In this document: positions 1 through 7,558 of the stretch, piece by piece
Layout: every line of letters starts with the position of its first letter
Numbering within the stretch: the first letter of the stretch is position 1
Assembly (NCBI GenBank): GCA_964453155.1
Contig: CAYVQU010000028.1
Coordinates: 1-40,288 of the forward strand
Reading direction: 5' to 3'
From: CAYVQU01 sp964453155
Lineage (GTDB): Bacteria; Chloroflexota; Anaerolineae; Anaerolineales; UBA11858
DNA: 40,288 bases
Notes under the pieces: generated by a model
Databases searched by the model: none
Seen by the model: only the letters and a program-made list of their open reading frames with translations
Told to the model about the DNA's origin: nothing
Made by a program: the position numbers and the translations under genes

Positions 1-1
1 A

Positions 2-343
2 AACGGGCAAGTGAACCAATTTCTATACCAGGAAAAAGGTAAAGAATATGTTTTCAACCGGATCACGGAGGATGATTCCGAACAAGTTACACCAACGCCG
101 TCCCCATTGCCGCCAACCGTCACCTTTACGAGCACGCAAGATCCACACACTCCGACCAGCACACCAAAACCACATACTGCAACACCGATACCCAGCGATG
201 ATGCCGAAACTACCCGCGTGGTACAGCCGACTGAACCATCACTTGTGGAAGAATCTGACGGTAATTTTTACTGGTGGGCACTTCCAATTTTCGGGCTGGT
301 ACTCTGGTTGGGTTGGTTTATCGCCCGACGATCCAAAACATAA
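2..343 (+). CDS. C-terminal end of a membrane-anchored surface protein (partial)
   Basis: The frame is open at the left window edge, so the gene starts upstream; the GTG at 11 is probably internal. The visible part has a Pro/Thr-rich linker (about residues 27-65), then an acidic stretch, one hydrophobic helix beginning at FYWWALPIFG and a short basic tail (ARRSKT). This is the layout of a protein with an extracellular domain held by a C-terminal membrane anchor. Such PT-rich stalks are common in Chloroflexota. Function of the missing N-terminal domain cannot be judged. It converges with the minus-strand replication block and may be cargo of the element. Confidence 0.6.
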   Translation, partial: NGQVNQFLYQEKGKEYVFNRITEDDSEQVTPTPSPLPPTVTFTSTQDPHTPTSTPKPHTATPIPSDDAETTRVVQPTEPSLVEESDGNFYWWALPIFGLVLWLGWFIARRSKT

Positions 344-888
344 CCGGCGCAAACACGGGCATCGTAATACGCTTACGAAGACTACCGAAGTTCGTAGAAA
401 CTGATGGAAGTTCATGCCAGCGGTAGTCGCGAGAAAAGAAAATGCCACAAAAATCAGCAGCTTTCTAGATGTCGGGGCAATAGGACAGTTATATCGAAAA
501 ATAAGCTGGGAAGATGGGCGGATTGCCAGCGCCAAACTGAAGAGTTGTTACCTAATTTGCTGCGGGTTTATGATTACCTGAAGGAGTCCATTGATTTCGC
601 AAAGTCAGTTCTGGGGGTACATTTTCTCTCGGCGGCTTGGTTAACAATGCCTCAACCAACTTTGCTGAACAAACCCTGGAAATAAATTTTGATCCCGCAA
701 CACACATGCTGATTTGTCTGCCCAAAAATGCGAAACTGCTTTCCCTTTGACAGTCAAGGACTTGACCAAATCAGCCCTGATGGGCAACGCGACTTACCTG
801 ACTGGTTTCATCGATTTTTAGTTTGCACTTCCTGTGGCTTACCCCACTTCGGATTTATAGGACATCGTATCATCACACACATGATTCC
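344..888. other. No confident gene; possible decayed coding sequence
   Basis: Between the surface-protein fragment and the minus-strand zinc protein there is no convincing gene. Short protein-like stretches occur in different frames: one around 596-751 reads like part of a glycine- and asparagine-containing secreted repeat, but a stop lies directly before it and it has no start. This suggests a decayed gene, although chance is possible. No RNA gene or strong terminator was recognised. Confidence 0.35.
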
Positions 889-892
889 TTAG
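728..892 (+). CDS. Possible small ORF with a CxxC motif
   Basis: An ATG at 728 opens a 54-residue frame ending in TAG at 890-892. It contains a CTSCGLPHFG segment, which could be half of a zinc knuckle. There is no recognisable ribosome binding site and the frame lies in an otherwise degenerate stretch, overlapping the 3' end of the convergent gene by four bases. It may be a remnant rather than a gene. Confidence 0.2.
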   Translation: MRNCFPFDSQGLDQISPDGQRDLPDWFHRFLVCTSCGLPHFGFIGHRIITHMIP

Positions 893-1983
893 AATGCGGG
901 TCTATTGCGGCGCGGTTTTCGTCCTTGCCCGATTGGAAACAACTGCCCCACTCGCCAAGATAAGATCATCAGGCGCCCATCAGGCGGCGGTAATGGATTG
1001 GCATGCTCTGCCGCGCCGCTACCTGTTTCCCAGGTTTTACCCCCATATTCGGCCGGCCATAAGGGATGATCCAGGGGCTCCCAATCTGCTGGTAAGGTCT
1101 GGTTTACAAACCCATCATGCCAGCGCTGGAAGGCTACGAACCGGTCTCGCCACAAGATCTTTGCCAAGGAAATTCGCAATTCAGGGTTGGCCCGCCAGTG
1201 CAGGATGCCGATGCATTTCCGACACAGCGGGATATGATTCTCCGGCCGGCCATAACGCCAGTGGCTTTCCTGCGGGCAGCTTTCGGGAGTATCGATCACC
1301 TGCCGCCAGGTGCAGTTCTTACCACAACGCGCACAGGTTCCTGGAATTTCATTTTGCCATGGACCTCCAGCAACCGAAGCCGCATGTAGCTCTGCTAAAT
1401 ACGGCTTTTCTGTTTCCAGCAGATCTTTGGATAGGCTTATCGCTCCCCTGGGGATGGAATAGCGGCCTTCATAGCTGGCGATATAAGCGGCGGAATTGGT
1501 CAACTGCCCCCGCTCCAGGATATCAAATTGCTGCCGGATGCCTTCTAGCGTCAGCTTTCCAGGGATAAAGTCCTTCAATCGGCGTAAATCCATCACCGCG
1601 GTCGCCAGCAAGATGAAGAGCAGCCGGTCGAGGGAGGCTTCCCGATCCCAGGTTCCCGACCAGATTTGGGGTGCAAGTTTGCTGGTGGAACGCGCGATCT
1701 CGCTCAATTCATCCAGGGGATGATCGATTTCAGGATCAGATTCGGCCACCAGGCAGGTGGCCGGCAGTGAGACAAAACCACCGTTTCGTAAAACCCTGGC
1801 ATAGATTATCTGACCCTCACCGTCGAAGGCCTGGATGCGCAGCGGCGGGCAGAAGAAGGTGTGAAATTTACGCGGAGCCGGGTGGGGGTAGACAAAGGCC
1901 AGCACGGTTTCTCCCAAACGCTCACGAAACATCGCTCCTTTAGCCCGTTGCCACGGGGTAATTAGTCTTTGAATTCGGGTCAT
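889..1983 (-). CDS. Zinc-ribbon protein with DUF192-like N-terminus
   Basis: A 364-residue protein of unknown function. Residues about 8-65 resemble the DUF192 fold pattern (AKGAMFRERLGE, then FHTFFCPPLRIQAFD). The middle carries two CxxC pairs, C217/C220 and C254/C257, with further Cys (C224, C236) and His residues between, so a zinc ribbon is likely. The C-terminus is basic (GRKPRRNRPAF). Its ATG overlaps the stop of the helicase loader gene as ATGA, so the two are probably translationally coupled and it belongs to the replication operon. A role in replication or DNA binding is inferred from this context only. The DUF192 match is by eye and tentative. Confidence 0.6.
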   Translation of the reverse strand: MTRIQRLITPWQRAKGAMFRERLGETVLAFVYPHPAPRKFHTFFCPPLRIQAFDGEGQIIYARVLRNGGFVSLPATCLVAESDPEIDHPLDELSEIARSTSKLAPQIWSGTWDREASLDRLLFILLATAVMDLRRLKDFIPGKLTLEGIRQQFDILERGQLTNSAAYIASYEGRYSIPRGAISLSKDLLETEKPYLAELHAASVAGGPWQNEIPGTCARCGKNCTWRQVIDTPESCPQESHWRYGRPENHIPLCRKCIGILHWRANPELRISLAKILWRDRFVAFQRWHDGFVNQTLPADWEPLDHPLWPAEYGGKTWETGSGAAEHANPLPPPDGRLMILSWRVGQLFPIGQGRKPRRNRPAF

Positions 1984-2498
1984 GTTTGCGTCTCAGATTC
2001 GGGGCCGGTCAAGGTTGGTTCATGGACATCGCTGTGAAGGCGTTGGAGAGCCTGCGCCAGCGATGTCCGGTCAAAAGTCTCTCGAGTAATCCGGTCTTGA
2101 TAAGCCCGGCTGAATTGGGCTCGTAGGATGGGTTCGTCTTCGACCTTGCTGGCACACATCCCCGCCCAGCCCAGGTCTGCCACGGTTGCGGCAATTAGGG
2201 GATGGCTGAATTCGGGCTGCTCGTGCCGGCCATGGGTTTGAAAAGCGGCTTTGACCTCCCGCCAGGCCTCGGCAGCCAGGGGATAGCGGTCAGCCAGTGC
2301 CAATTCACGCAGGTCGGCGATGAAGGGAAATCGTTTGCCATGCGCTAACCATTCGGCAATCGCTTTGGACAGGTCTTCGTCAGGAATATCCGCCAGGGAT
2401 GCGAAAAAGACCTGGGGGGTTAGTGCGGTGGCGATGGTGCTGGGGTAGGCGGCAACTAAAGCGCTGTAGAGCGCCATGAAAGTTTTGGGGGATGTCAT
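1980..2498 (-). CDS. Replicative helicase loader (G40P loader/inhibitor type)
   Basis: A 172-residue protein resembling phage helicase loaders of the SPP1 gp39 / G40P loader-inhibitor family. The match rests on an N-terminal helical part with AYPS and IPDEDLSKAIAEWLAHGKRFP, then FIADLRELA, then AWREVKAAF, HPLIAATVADLGW and a final LRAQFSRAYQ. The family brings the hexameric DnaB-type helicase onto the origin. It lies directly after the replisome organiser gene, and dnaB is two genes upstream, which fits. The ATG at 2498 is chosen because GGAG stands six bases before it; a TTG at 2516 is possible but lacks a site. The gene overlaps the next one by four bases. Confidence 0.7.
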   Translation of the reverse strand: MTSPKTFMALYSALVAAYPSTIATALTPQVFFASLADIPDEDLSKAIAEWLAHGKRFPFIADLRELALADRYPLAAEAWREVKAAFQTHGRHEQPEFSHPLIAATVADLGWAGMCASKVEDEPILRAQFSRAYQDRITRETFDRTSLAQALQRLHSDVHEPTLTGPESETQT

Positions 2499-2523
2499 CG
2501 TTTTCTCCGTGGTCAAGTCTGTG

Positions 2524-4092
2524 TCAGGTCTGGTCTTCCTGGCCGGATAGCCAGGCGGCGAAATCGTAAAGATTGCGCAGGTTCTCTTCAGCTGGAATGA
2601 TGTAATTGCTGGTTCGCTCTTTGGGCCGTGTCAGGGCCAACCCGCCCACCTGGATCACCGGGTAGCGGTCGTCGTGATTGGCAGGCACCAAAGGTTTGCG
2701 TCCGGCAACTTGGGGCCGATTCTTCTGGGGAATGACGATCATGGATCCGCCCTGAGAATCAGACGATTGCAGTTTACTTGCCGTTTCAGTTGGTGTGTTT
2801 TTCGCTGCCTTAGTCAAAACCTTGCGCAGGTAGGCCACCGGCTGATTAGCCTGGGGGTTGAGCTGAAATTTCAGCGCTGCGACGATCTGCCCCCATGAAT
2901 CTCCCGGAGCAGAATCCGGATGGTTCTCGTTCAGTTCAGCCTGCAGCCAGACCAGCCGTTGCGTTTCGACCGGGGACGGAACCCGGCCAACCACCTGTAG
3001 AAAGGCGACTTGCACATCTTCAGGGAGCGGAATCCCTTGAACAGGAGATAAATCAGCTTGTGCGGTGGAACGCGCCCCAGAGTCGGAATCTGGATCGGGA
3101 ACGGAACCCGAAGCTGAAACATCCGAACCGGTTGGTTCTGGATCAGATTGATCTGTTGATGCTTGTGGGGGCTGACGCCGAATTTCAGGCAGCAGATAGC
3201 CAAAGGTACGCGCCACGCTCAGACTGCCGCCCAGGTTATTGGCCACCCGCTGCATAACAGCCAGGATATCGGCGGTGGTGTAGCCTTCGGCCGCTAATGC
3301 TTCCAGGGTCTCCAGGTCTTTGGCATTGGGTTGGTAACCCCGGCCTAAGAGCCGAGTAAATTCAGTAAAAACTGTGGGGTAGTCGATTTTTTCGCCCGCG
3401 GCGTTAAAAACCTCCTCCCCTCCTCTATCTTCTAATCTTATATTTGTGTCAGTTGAACCGACATGGTGTGTCGGTTGAAGCGACACGGTGGAACTGATTT
3501 CCGGGCTTACGGTGTCAGTTAAACCGACACCGTCCGTGTCACCTGAAGCGACACGGTGGGAGTCTGAAAGTGGACGAAGCGCTTTGGGTAAGAATTTCTC
3601 CAACTCCCCCGAAAGCAAATAAACCTTAGAACCCGCAAATTGGCCGTGCGAATCGCGAAAAGCGGTCAGGTGTTCAGGGATATCCAGAATCGTAATGAAG
3701 CCCGCAGCGGCTAGTCGCTGGGCACTTTTGGCCACCGTTGTACGGTGCATGCCTAGTTCGTCTGCTAATCCCAAATCGGTGATCCGGGCATATAGCCGGC
3801 CTTCATCTTCGGGACTTGCCATTTTCAAGGTCAGCAGATATTCCAAATCAGTCCCCTTGAGTGGTCGGGCATGCATAACGAAGGCGAGTAGGATCACAAA
3901 ATCAGTAGTGCCCCCTTTTTGTCCGGTGAAGTGCTTTCGCAGCCAACCGCTGCTTAAAGCGGCATCGGCCAGGGTAACCCTGGCTTCGACCTTTTCACTC
4001 CAGCGACTGTTTCCCTCCCAGGCCAGCGACTGCAGGTATTCAAAGCGGATGACTTGCTGTTGGGATGATGTTTCTGGCTGCGATGATGGCAT
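2524..4092 (-). CDS. Winged-helix replisome organiser / replication initiator
   Basis: About 522 residues. The N-terminal part (about 40-150) contains a winged-helix DNA-binding domain with the pattern LADELGMHRTTVAKSAQRLA followed by an AAGFI wing. A long low-complexity middle rich in Ser, Asp and Pro (about 310-350) separates it from a C-terminal helical domain with QPVAYLRKVLTKAAK, resembling the DnaD/replisome organiser layout of Gram-positive phages. Such proteins open the origin and recruit the loader-helicase complex. Here it sits between dnaB and the loader gene. Start: the ATG at 4092 is preferred over TTG at 4104, although the GAGAG upstream is a weak binding site. An origin may lie inside the gene or in the repeats upstream. 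Confidence 0.65.
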   Translation of the reverse strand: MPSSQPETSSQQQVIRFEYLQSLAWEGNSRWSEKVEARVTLADAALSSGWLRKHFTGQKGGTTDFVILLAFVMHARPLKGTDLEYLLTLKMASPEDEGRLYARITDLGLADELGMHRTTVAKSAQRLAAAGFITILDIPEHLTAFRDSHGQFAGSKVYLLSGELEKFLPKALRPLSDSHRVASGDTDGVGLTDTVSPEISSTVSLQPTHHVGSTDTNIRLEDRGGEEVFNAAGEKIDYPTVFTEFTRLLGRGYQPNAKDLETLEALAAEGYTTADILAVMQRVANNLGGSLSVARTFGYLLPEIRRQPPQASTDQSDPEPTGSDVSASGSVPDPDSDSGARSTAQADLSPVQGIPLPEDVQVAFLQVVGRVPSPVETQRLVWLQAELNENHPDSAPGDSWGQIVAALKFQLNPQANQPVAYLRKVLTKAAKNTPTETASKLQSSDSQGGSMIVIPQKNRPQVAGRKPLVPANHDDRYPVIQVGGLALTRPKERTSNYIIPAEENLRNLYDFAAWLSGQEDQT

Positions 4093-4151
4093 GGGTGCTC
4101 TCAATGTTGGGTCGAATTTTGAGACGTTTCAGAATAGTGGGCTGTATGCAG

Positions 4152-4290
4152 GTTGAGCAGTGCTCAGAAAGATTCTTGGAACCGGATGAATACTCAATCC
4201 GAAATCCGCCAGGTGAACAACCGTGTGACAGTAAATCTGGTTGATTTTATTTTCAGTACCAGCCGCCAAACCCATAATGCACACTGTCTT
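4152..4290 (-). repeat. Two-hairpin repeat, copy A (degenerate)
   Basis: Shares with copies B and C an upstream arm (4157-4167, partly matching GCAGTTTTCGG), a middle block of CCGAAATCCGCC (4199-4210) and the second-stem arm GTGTGACAGT (4223-4232). Only ACTGTC (4283-4288) remains of the far arm, so the second stem is reduced to six pairs. It lies between the start of the replisome organiser gene and copy B. Confidence 0.7.
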
Positions 4291-4403
4291 TCAGCAGTTT
4301 TCGGAAAGGTTTTTGGATCCGAATGAATGCTCAAACCGAAAACTGCCCAGGTGTGATGGTAGAGCCGGCTGATTTTTGAATTTGATTACAAACCATCACA
4401 CCC
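4291..4403 (-). repeat. Two-hairpin repeat, copy B
   Basis: First stem: GCAGTTTTCGG (4294-4304) pairs perfectly with CCGAAAACTGC (4336-4346). Second stem: GGTGTGATGGT (4350-4360) pairs perfectly with ACCATCACACC (4392-4402). The second stem starts four bases after the dnaB stop codon on the minus strand. The same architecture follows the ribbon-helix-helix gene at copy C. With copy A this fills the 313-base gap between dnaB and the replisome organiser gene. Confidence 0.9.
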
Positions 4404-4405
4404 AA

Positions 4406-5728
4406 TTACTTCGCAACTGACTCGAATTTGGTGTACTCACCTCGGAAAACCAGGTCCACGATTCCGGTAGGGCCATTACGGTGTTTTTCAACGGCCAGCT
4501 TGGTAGTACCTGATGATGTATCACGATATAGGAACATAACGATATCCGCGTCCTGTTCAATCGCTCCGCTTTCGCGTAAATCGGCCAGGGTTGGACGTTT
4601 ATCCTGCCGTTGTTCGACTGCCCGCGAGAGCTGGGCAGATACCAGCATGGGGACCTTCAATTCGCGGGCCAGAATCTTGAGTTGGCGGGAAACATATCCA
4701 ACCTCCTGGGTTCGGTTATCGAACCGACTACCCCCATGCATCAGCTGCAGATAATCGACAACAACCAGTTCTAAATTTCTATTCAATGCTAATCGCCGGC
4801 ATTGGGTACGCAGCCTCATGGGGGTCAGCAATGGCGTGTCATCCATATAAAGTGGAGCGGCACTCAAAATCTCGTTTGCATTGGTGAAAGCATCCCAGTC
4901 ATCGTCACTCAGATTCTGGTCCCGAATGCGTTTGAAGGGAATTTCACTGATTTGGGAAAGCAGTCGCTGCACCATGTTTTCGTTATCCATTTCCAGGCTA
5001 AAAAGCGCCGTATGTCTACCCAGCTCAACTGTCGCTTTTTTCAAAATGGATAGAAGCAGCGAAGTTTTCCCTGTCCCGGGCCGGCCAGCCAGAACGATAA
5101 AATCGGATTTCCGCAGGCTCCCTAAAATCTGATCGATATCGATCAAACCGGTGGGAATGCCAACAACCTGATTGCCGGGCGTGGACACTTCATCATAGAC
5201 CTCAGAAACCACCTGCCCAACTGGAATCAAATCACGATCGGTCGGTTGTTGTACCATCTCAAAAATGGCGTTTTCGGCTTGATTGATGGAATCTTCGAGT
5301 GGATCATCGGTCTGATAAGCAGAGTGAGCAATCTGATTAGCAGCTGCTAACATCTGCCGGCGGACAGCCATCTCATGCACGATACGGCCATAAGCTTCAG
5401 CATGCAGGGATGAAGGCACTGCATTGGTGAGTGCTGTTAAATATGCTGGTCCCCCAACTTCTGCCAGATGACCAGTCCGTTCCAAAGCATCTGTCAAAGT
5501 GAGAATATCAACTGGTGACTTTTGTTCTTGTAATTGGGCGATCGCATCCCAAATCCAGCGATGGCGGTGGATATAGAAATCATCGATGCTTAAAAAGCCG
5601 GCTACCTGGTGATATGCCTCGGGATAGATCAGAACCGAACCTAACAGGCTCTCCTCAGCTTCCCGGTTTTGGGGTACAACCAAAGGAACTGGTTCGGATG
5701 GGTCTTTGAAATCTGGCATTGCGTTCAT
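4406..5728 (-). CDS. dnaB: Replicative DNA helicase DnaB
   Basis: A 440-residue replicative helicase of full family length. The N-terminal primase-interaction domain (about 15-120, starting PQNREAEESLLG) is followed by the RecA-like motor: Walker A GRPGTGKTS (215-223), Walker B VVVDYLQLM (322-330), the SAQLSR sensor stretch and the LADLRESGAIEQDAD motif near the C-terminus. It unwinds DNA ahead of the fork. Context with a loader and a replisome organiser marks it as the element's own helicase rather than the chromosomal copy. The ATG at 5728 follows the previous stop by only three bases, so it is in one operon with the upstream gene. No intein is visible. Confidence 0.93.
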   Translation of the reverse strand: MNAMPDFKDPSEPVPLVVPQNREAEESLLGSVLIYPEAYHQVAGFLSIDDFYIHRHRWIWDAIAQLQEQKSPVDILTLTDALERTGHLAEVGGPAYLTALTNAVPSSLHAEAYGRIVHEMAVRRQMLAAANQIAHSAYQTDDPLEDSINQAENAIFEMVQQPTDRDLIPVGQVVSEVYDEVSTPGNQVVGIPTGLIDIDQILGSLRKSDFIVLAGRPGTGKTSLLLSILKKATVELGRHTALFSLEMDNENMVQRLLSQISEIPFKRIRDQNLSDDDWDAFTNANEILSAAPLYMDDTPLLTPMRLRTQCRRLALNRNLELVVVDYLQLMHGGSRFDNRTQEVGYVSRQLKILARELKVPMLVSAQLSRAVEQRQDKRPTLADLRESGAIEQDADIVMFLYRDTSSGTTKLAVEKHRNGPTGIVDLVFRGEYTKFESVAK

Positions 5729-5731
5729 GGG

Positions 5732-6220
5732 CTACTCGAAAACAAACAGATGTTGGTTGTCGATTTCTTCTAACGCTAACTTCCCAGTTTGCATCAAATC
5801 ACGCAAGGGAAGTATCTTTGCATCATCACTGATACCAACAAAGCGGTCCCGAATAGCTGGGTAACATTGATCGACCGTTTGCAAAGTCGTTTGAGCGATT
5901 TGTTGAGCCGTGTGTAAATCAAGTTGTTTCGCTGGCAAGCTAAAATCAATTGCCAGTATTACATTTTCGATTGGATGATTCGCCAGATCCGACTGGTTGA
6001 TCATTTGTCGGATCTGGCTTTCAACGATGTCAAAGGAATCTGCGATATCCATCCTCAAGAGAACCAAAAATGGTCCGTTTACTTGCCTGATGGATAGCTG
6101 GGCACCTGTATCCGATTTTTGACACACCAAACATTTTGTGCATCCCACCAGCACCTTTTGAATTGCCTGGATCAGATAAGATGTATCACTTTGCATATCG
6201 AAACCGAATGATCGCTTCAC
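5732..6220 (-). CDS. Hypothetical protein upstream of dnaB, Cys-rich N-terminus
   Basis: A 162-residue protein that I do not recognise. It has a GCTKCLVCQ cluster near residue 30, where three cysteines could bind metal, and an otherwise mixed helix/strand composition without membrane segments. It stops three bases before the dnaB start and is almost surely co-transcribed with it. The start is uncertain: GTG at 6220 gives this length, and an ATG eight codons further in (6196) would remove only the basic N-terminal end; neither has a clear binding site. A replication-accessory role is inferred from position only. Confidence 0.6.
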   Translation of the reverse strand: MKRSFGFDMQSDTSYLIQAIQKVLVGCTKCLVCQKSDTGAQLSIRQVNGPFLVLLRMDIADSFDIVESQIRQMINQSDLANHPIENVILAIDFSLPAKQLDLHTAQQIAQTTLQTVDQCYPAIRDRFVGISDDAKILPLRDLMQTGKLALEEIDNQHLFVFE

Positions 6221-6303
6221 TACACTACAGATGATTACTAGAGTAATTCACAATTCGATGAAACGCTGTCTTCCAAAGAACAATTGGCATATCCCAACAC
6301 GGC

Positions 6304-6425
6304 TTTTGCAGTTTTCGGAAAGCATTTTGAAATAAAACTCAAGTTTGAACCGAAAACTGCCAAGCGACCAGCCGTGTGACAGTAAATCCAGCTGATTTTA
6401 TTTTCAAGTACAAACTGTCACACCC
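6304..6425 (-). repeat. Two-hairpin repeat, copy C
   Basis: First stem: GCAGTTTTCGG (6308-6318) with CCGAAAACTGC (6350-6360), perfect. Second stem: GTGTGACAGT (6374-6383) with ACTGTCACAC (6414-6423), perfect. Compared with copy B, the inner half of the second stem is changed on both arms (ACAGT/ACTGT instead of ATGGT/ACCAT) with pairing kept. It begins just after the stop of the ribbon-helix-helix gene and ends about 80 bases before the 162-residue gene. Confidence 0.9.
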
Positions 6426-6430
6426 TTAAT

Positions 6431-6631
6431 CTACGCTTCGATCGTATGATCAAATTCCACTGGGTTCTTGGTCAGGGGGTTTAGTGTTTCAGCAGATATC
6501 AGTCCCAAAGATTGCAGTTGGCGATGAATCATGATTGCAGCTTGAGCTGTAACCGTTCGGTATTCTCGTTCAGCCAACTGATTCAGGGCCTCATGGTCTT
6601 CATCATCGAAATAGATGGTTACTTTGGTCAT
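6431..6631 (-). CDS. Ribbon-helix-helix DNA-binding protein (CopG/Arc type)
   Basis: A small protein of 66 residues beginning MTKVTIYFDDEDHEALNQLA. A short beta strand (KVTIYF) followed by two helices, the second containing TAQAAIMIHRQLQ, is the classic ribbon-helix-helix layout of plasmid and phage repressors. The ATG at 6631 is chosen because TTGGAG stands just before it; the frame runs further up to a TTG inside an inverted repeat. A perfect 13-bp inverted repeat directly upstream (6646-6681) could be its operator or a terminator. A copy-number or operon repressor for the replication genes below is likely but inferred. Confidence 0.75.
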   Translation of the reverse strand: MTKVTIYFDDEDHEALNQLAEREYRTVTAQAAIMIHRQLQSLGLISAETLNPLTKNPVEFDHTIEA

Positions 6632-6645
6632 TTTCACTCCAAAAT

Positions 6646-6681
6646 AAAACAAGGATCGCGGATAAACACGATCCTTGTTTT
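6646..6681. promoter_or_regulatory. Perfect 13-bp inverted repeat: operator or terminator
   Basis: AAAACAAGGATCG (6646-6658) and CGATCCTTGTTTT (6669-6681) are exact inverse copies around a 10-base loop. On the minus strand the stem is followed by TTTTATTTT, then by the binding site and start of the ribbon-helix-helix gene 15 bases on. It could terminate the upstream HTH gene, act as operator for the ribbon-helix-helix protein, or both. Confidence 0.7.
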
Positions 6682-6730
6682 AGCACGGGAGAGTGCAGAA
6701 TATGATCAATTTATGTGCGAATATTTCTCC

Positions 6731-7249
6731 TTAGTTAGATTCGTCCTGATGGATTAGGTGACCATACTGAGATCGCCAGTTATAAAACGTTCGTTTTGAA
6801 ACATTCAATTCCCCTCCAGTTGTACCAAATTCCGATGCCAGGAACTCACCCAATGTAACCGGGTCAATTCCACGGCTAATCACATCCCATTTTTGAATGG
6901 CGCGTAATTTGTCTTCTGTTGGCGTGTTACTCCGCCTCCCACGTCTGTTTTGTAGTGCTTTGGGTTTTGATGGTTTTTGAGTTTGTATTGGCGGTTTCCA
7001 GCGGTGGATCACATATTTTTCAATTCGTGCTTCTGGGGATCCACTATCGCTATTCTCCCAGGATTTTTTGCTGGGTAACACGCGATATGCACTAATAATA
7101 AACATTACGCTGATCAAAATACCCACAATTCTACGGGTCTGAGGATCCAGCAGATCTGTGAAGATCAAAATCTGTAGGAAAATCCCCGCCCCGACAAATA
7201 GCCCAACCAAACCGAGGGCAATGCAGATTATAAAAATATTTTTCTTCAT
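6731..7249 (-). CDS. Membrane-anchored helix-turn-helix protein
   Basis: 172 residues. Two hydrophobic segments at the N-terminus (about 4-30 and 38-57) are followed by a basic linker rich in Lys/Arg/Pro (residues about 80-115, with NRRGRRSNTPTEDK) and a C-terminal HTH with LNVSKRTFYNWRSQYG. The layout suggests a DNA-binding domain tethered to the inner face of the membrane. No known family is recognised. A role in anchoring the element's DNA or in sensing is a guess. No ribosome binding site is visible at the ATG. TCGCACA-containing 11-mers lie on both sides of the gene. Confidence 0.6.
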   Translation of the reverse strand: MKKNIFIICIALGLVGLFVGAGIFLQILIFTDLLDPQTRRIVGILISVMFIISAYRVLPSKKSWENSDSGSPEARIEKYVIHRWKPPIQTQKPSKPKALQNRRGRRSNTPTEDKLRAIQKWDVISRGIDPVTLGEFLASEFGTTGGELNVSKRTFYNWRSQYGHLIHQDESN

Positions 7250-7558
7250 AGTGTAGTGTTCGCATCATTGTCTTTTCTGCACTCCCACACTGGCGGGGCA
7301 AATTGAACCAAAAGCTCATCTTTATTTCAATGGGATTATTCGCACATATATCGCACAAATATTGGACTCTGACGTGCTAAAAAAGGCGTAGAGATATTCT
7401 TGGATCAACATAGCAGTAGTTTGATAAAGAATCCAAATGTTATTTTTCAATTTGACTGAAATGAAAAACCCTGGGTGAAATTTTCCCCTTTAGATCAATA
7501 TTGTTAGATGCTCAAATATCCAAAAAAATATGATTTGATTCCCCTCTAGGAGCTACCA
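7250..7558. other. AT-rich intergenic region with tandem 11-mers
   Basis: No gene was found in these 309 bases. The only structure I see is the tandem pair of TCGCACA repeats at 7340-7361, upstream of the membrane HTH gene. The region separates two divergent transcription units and probably holds their promoters, though no strong -35/-10 pair stands out. Confidence 0.5.
7340..7361. repeat. Tandem 11-bp repeats (TCGCACAWATA)
   Basis: TCGCACATATA (7340-7350) is directly followed by TCGCACAAATA (7351-7361). A third copy, TCGCACATAAA, lies inverted at 6710-6720, just past the 3' end of the HTH gene. The 11-bp period places the two tandem copies on one face of the helix, as expected for protein binding sites. 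Confidence 0.5.

Noticed and set aside
404..685. 93-codon frame on the plus strand
   Set aside because: The translation is basic and low in protein-like features, has no ribosome binding site and lies in a degenerate region; not called as a gene.
4152..4403. Iteron-type replication origin
   Set aside because: The repeats are paired hairpins rather than a series of short direct repeats; an origin remains possible but is not shown.
7131..7358. 75-codon minus-strand frame overlapping the membrane HTH gene
   Set aside because: It overlaps a better frame with clear membrane segments and a HTH, and its own sequence shows no domain.
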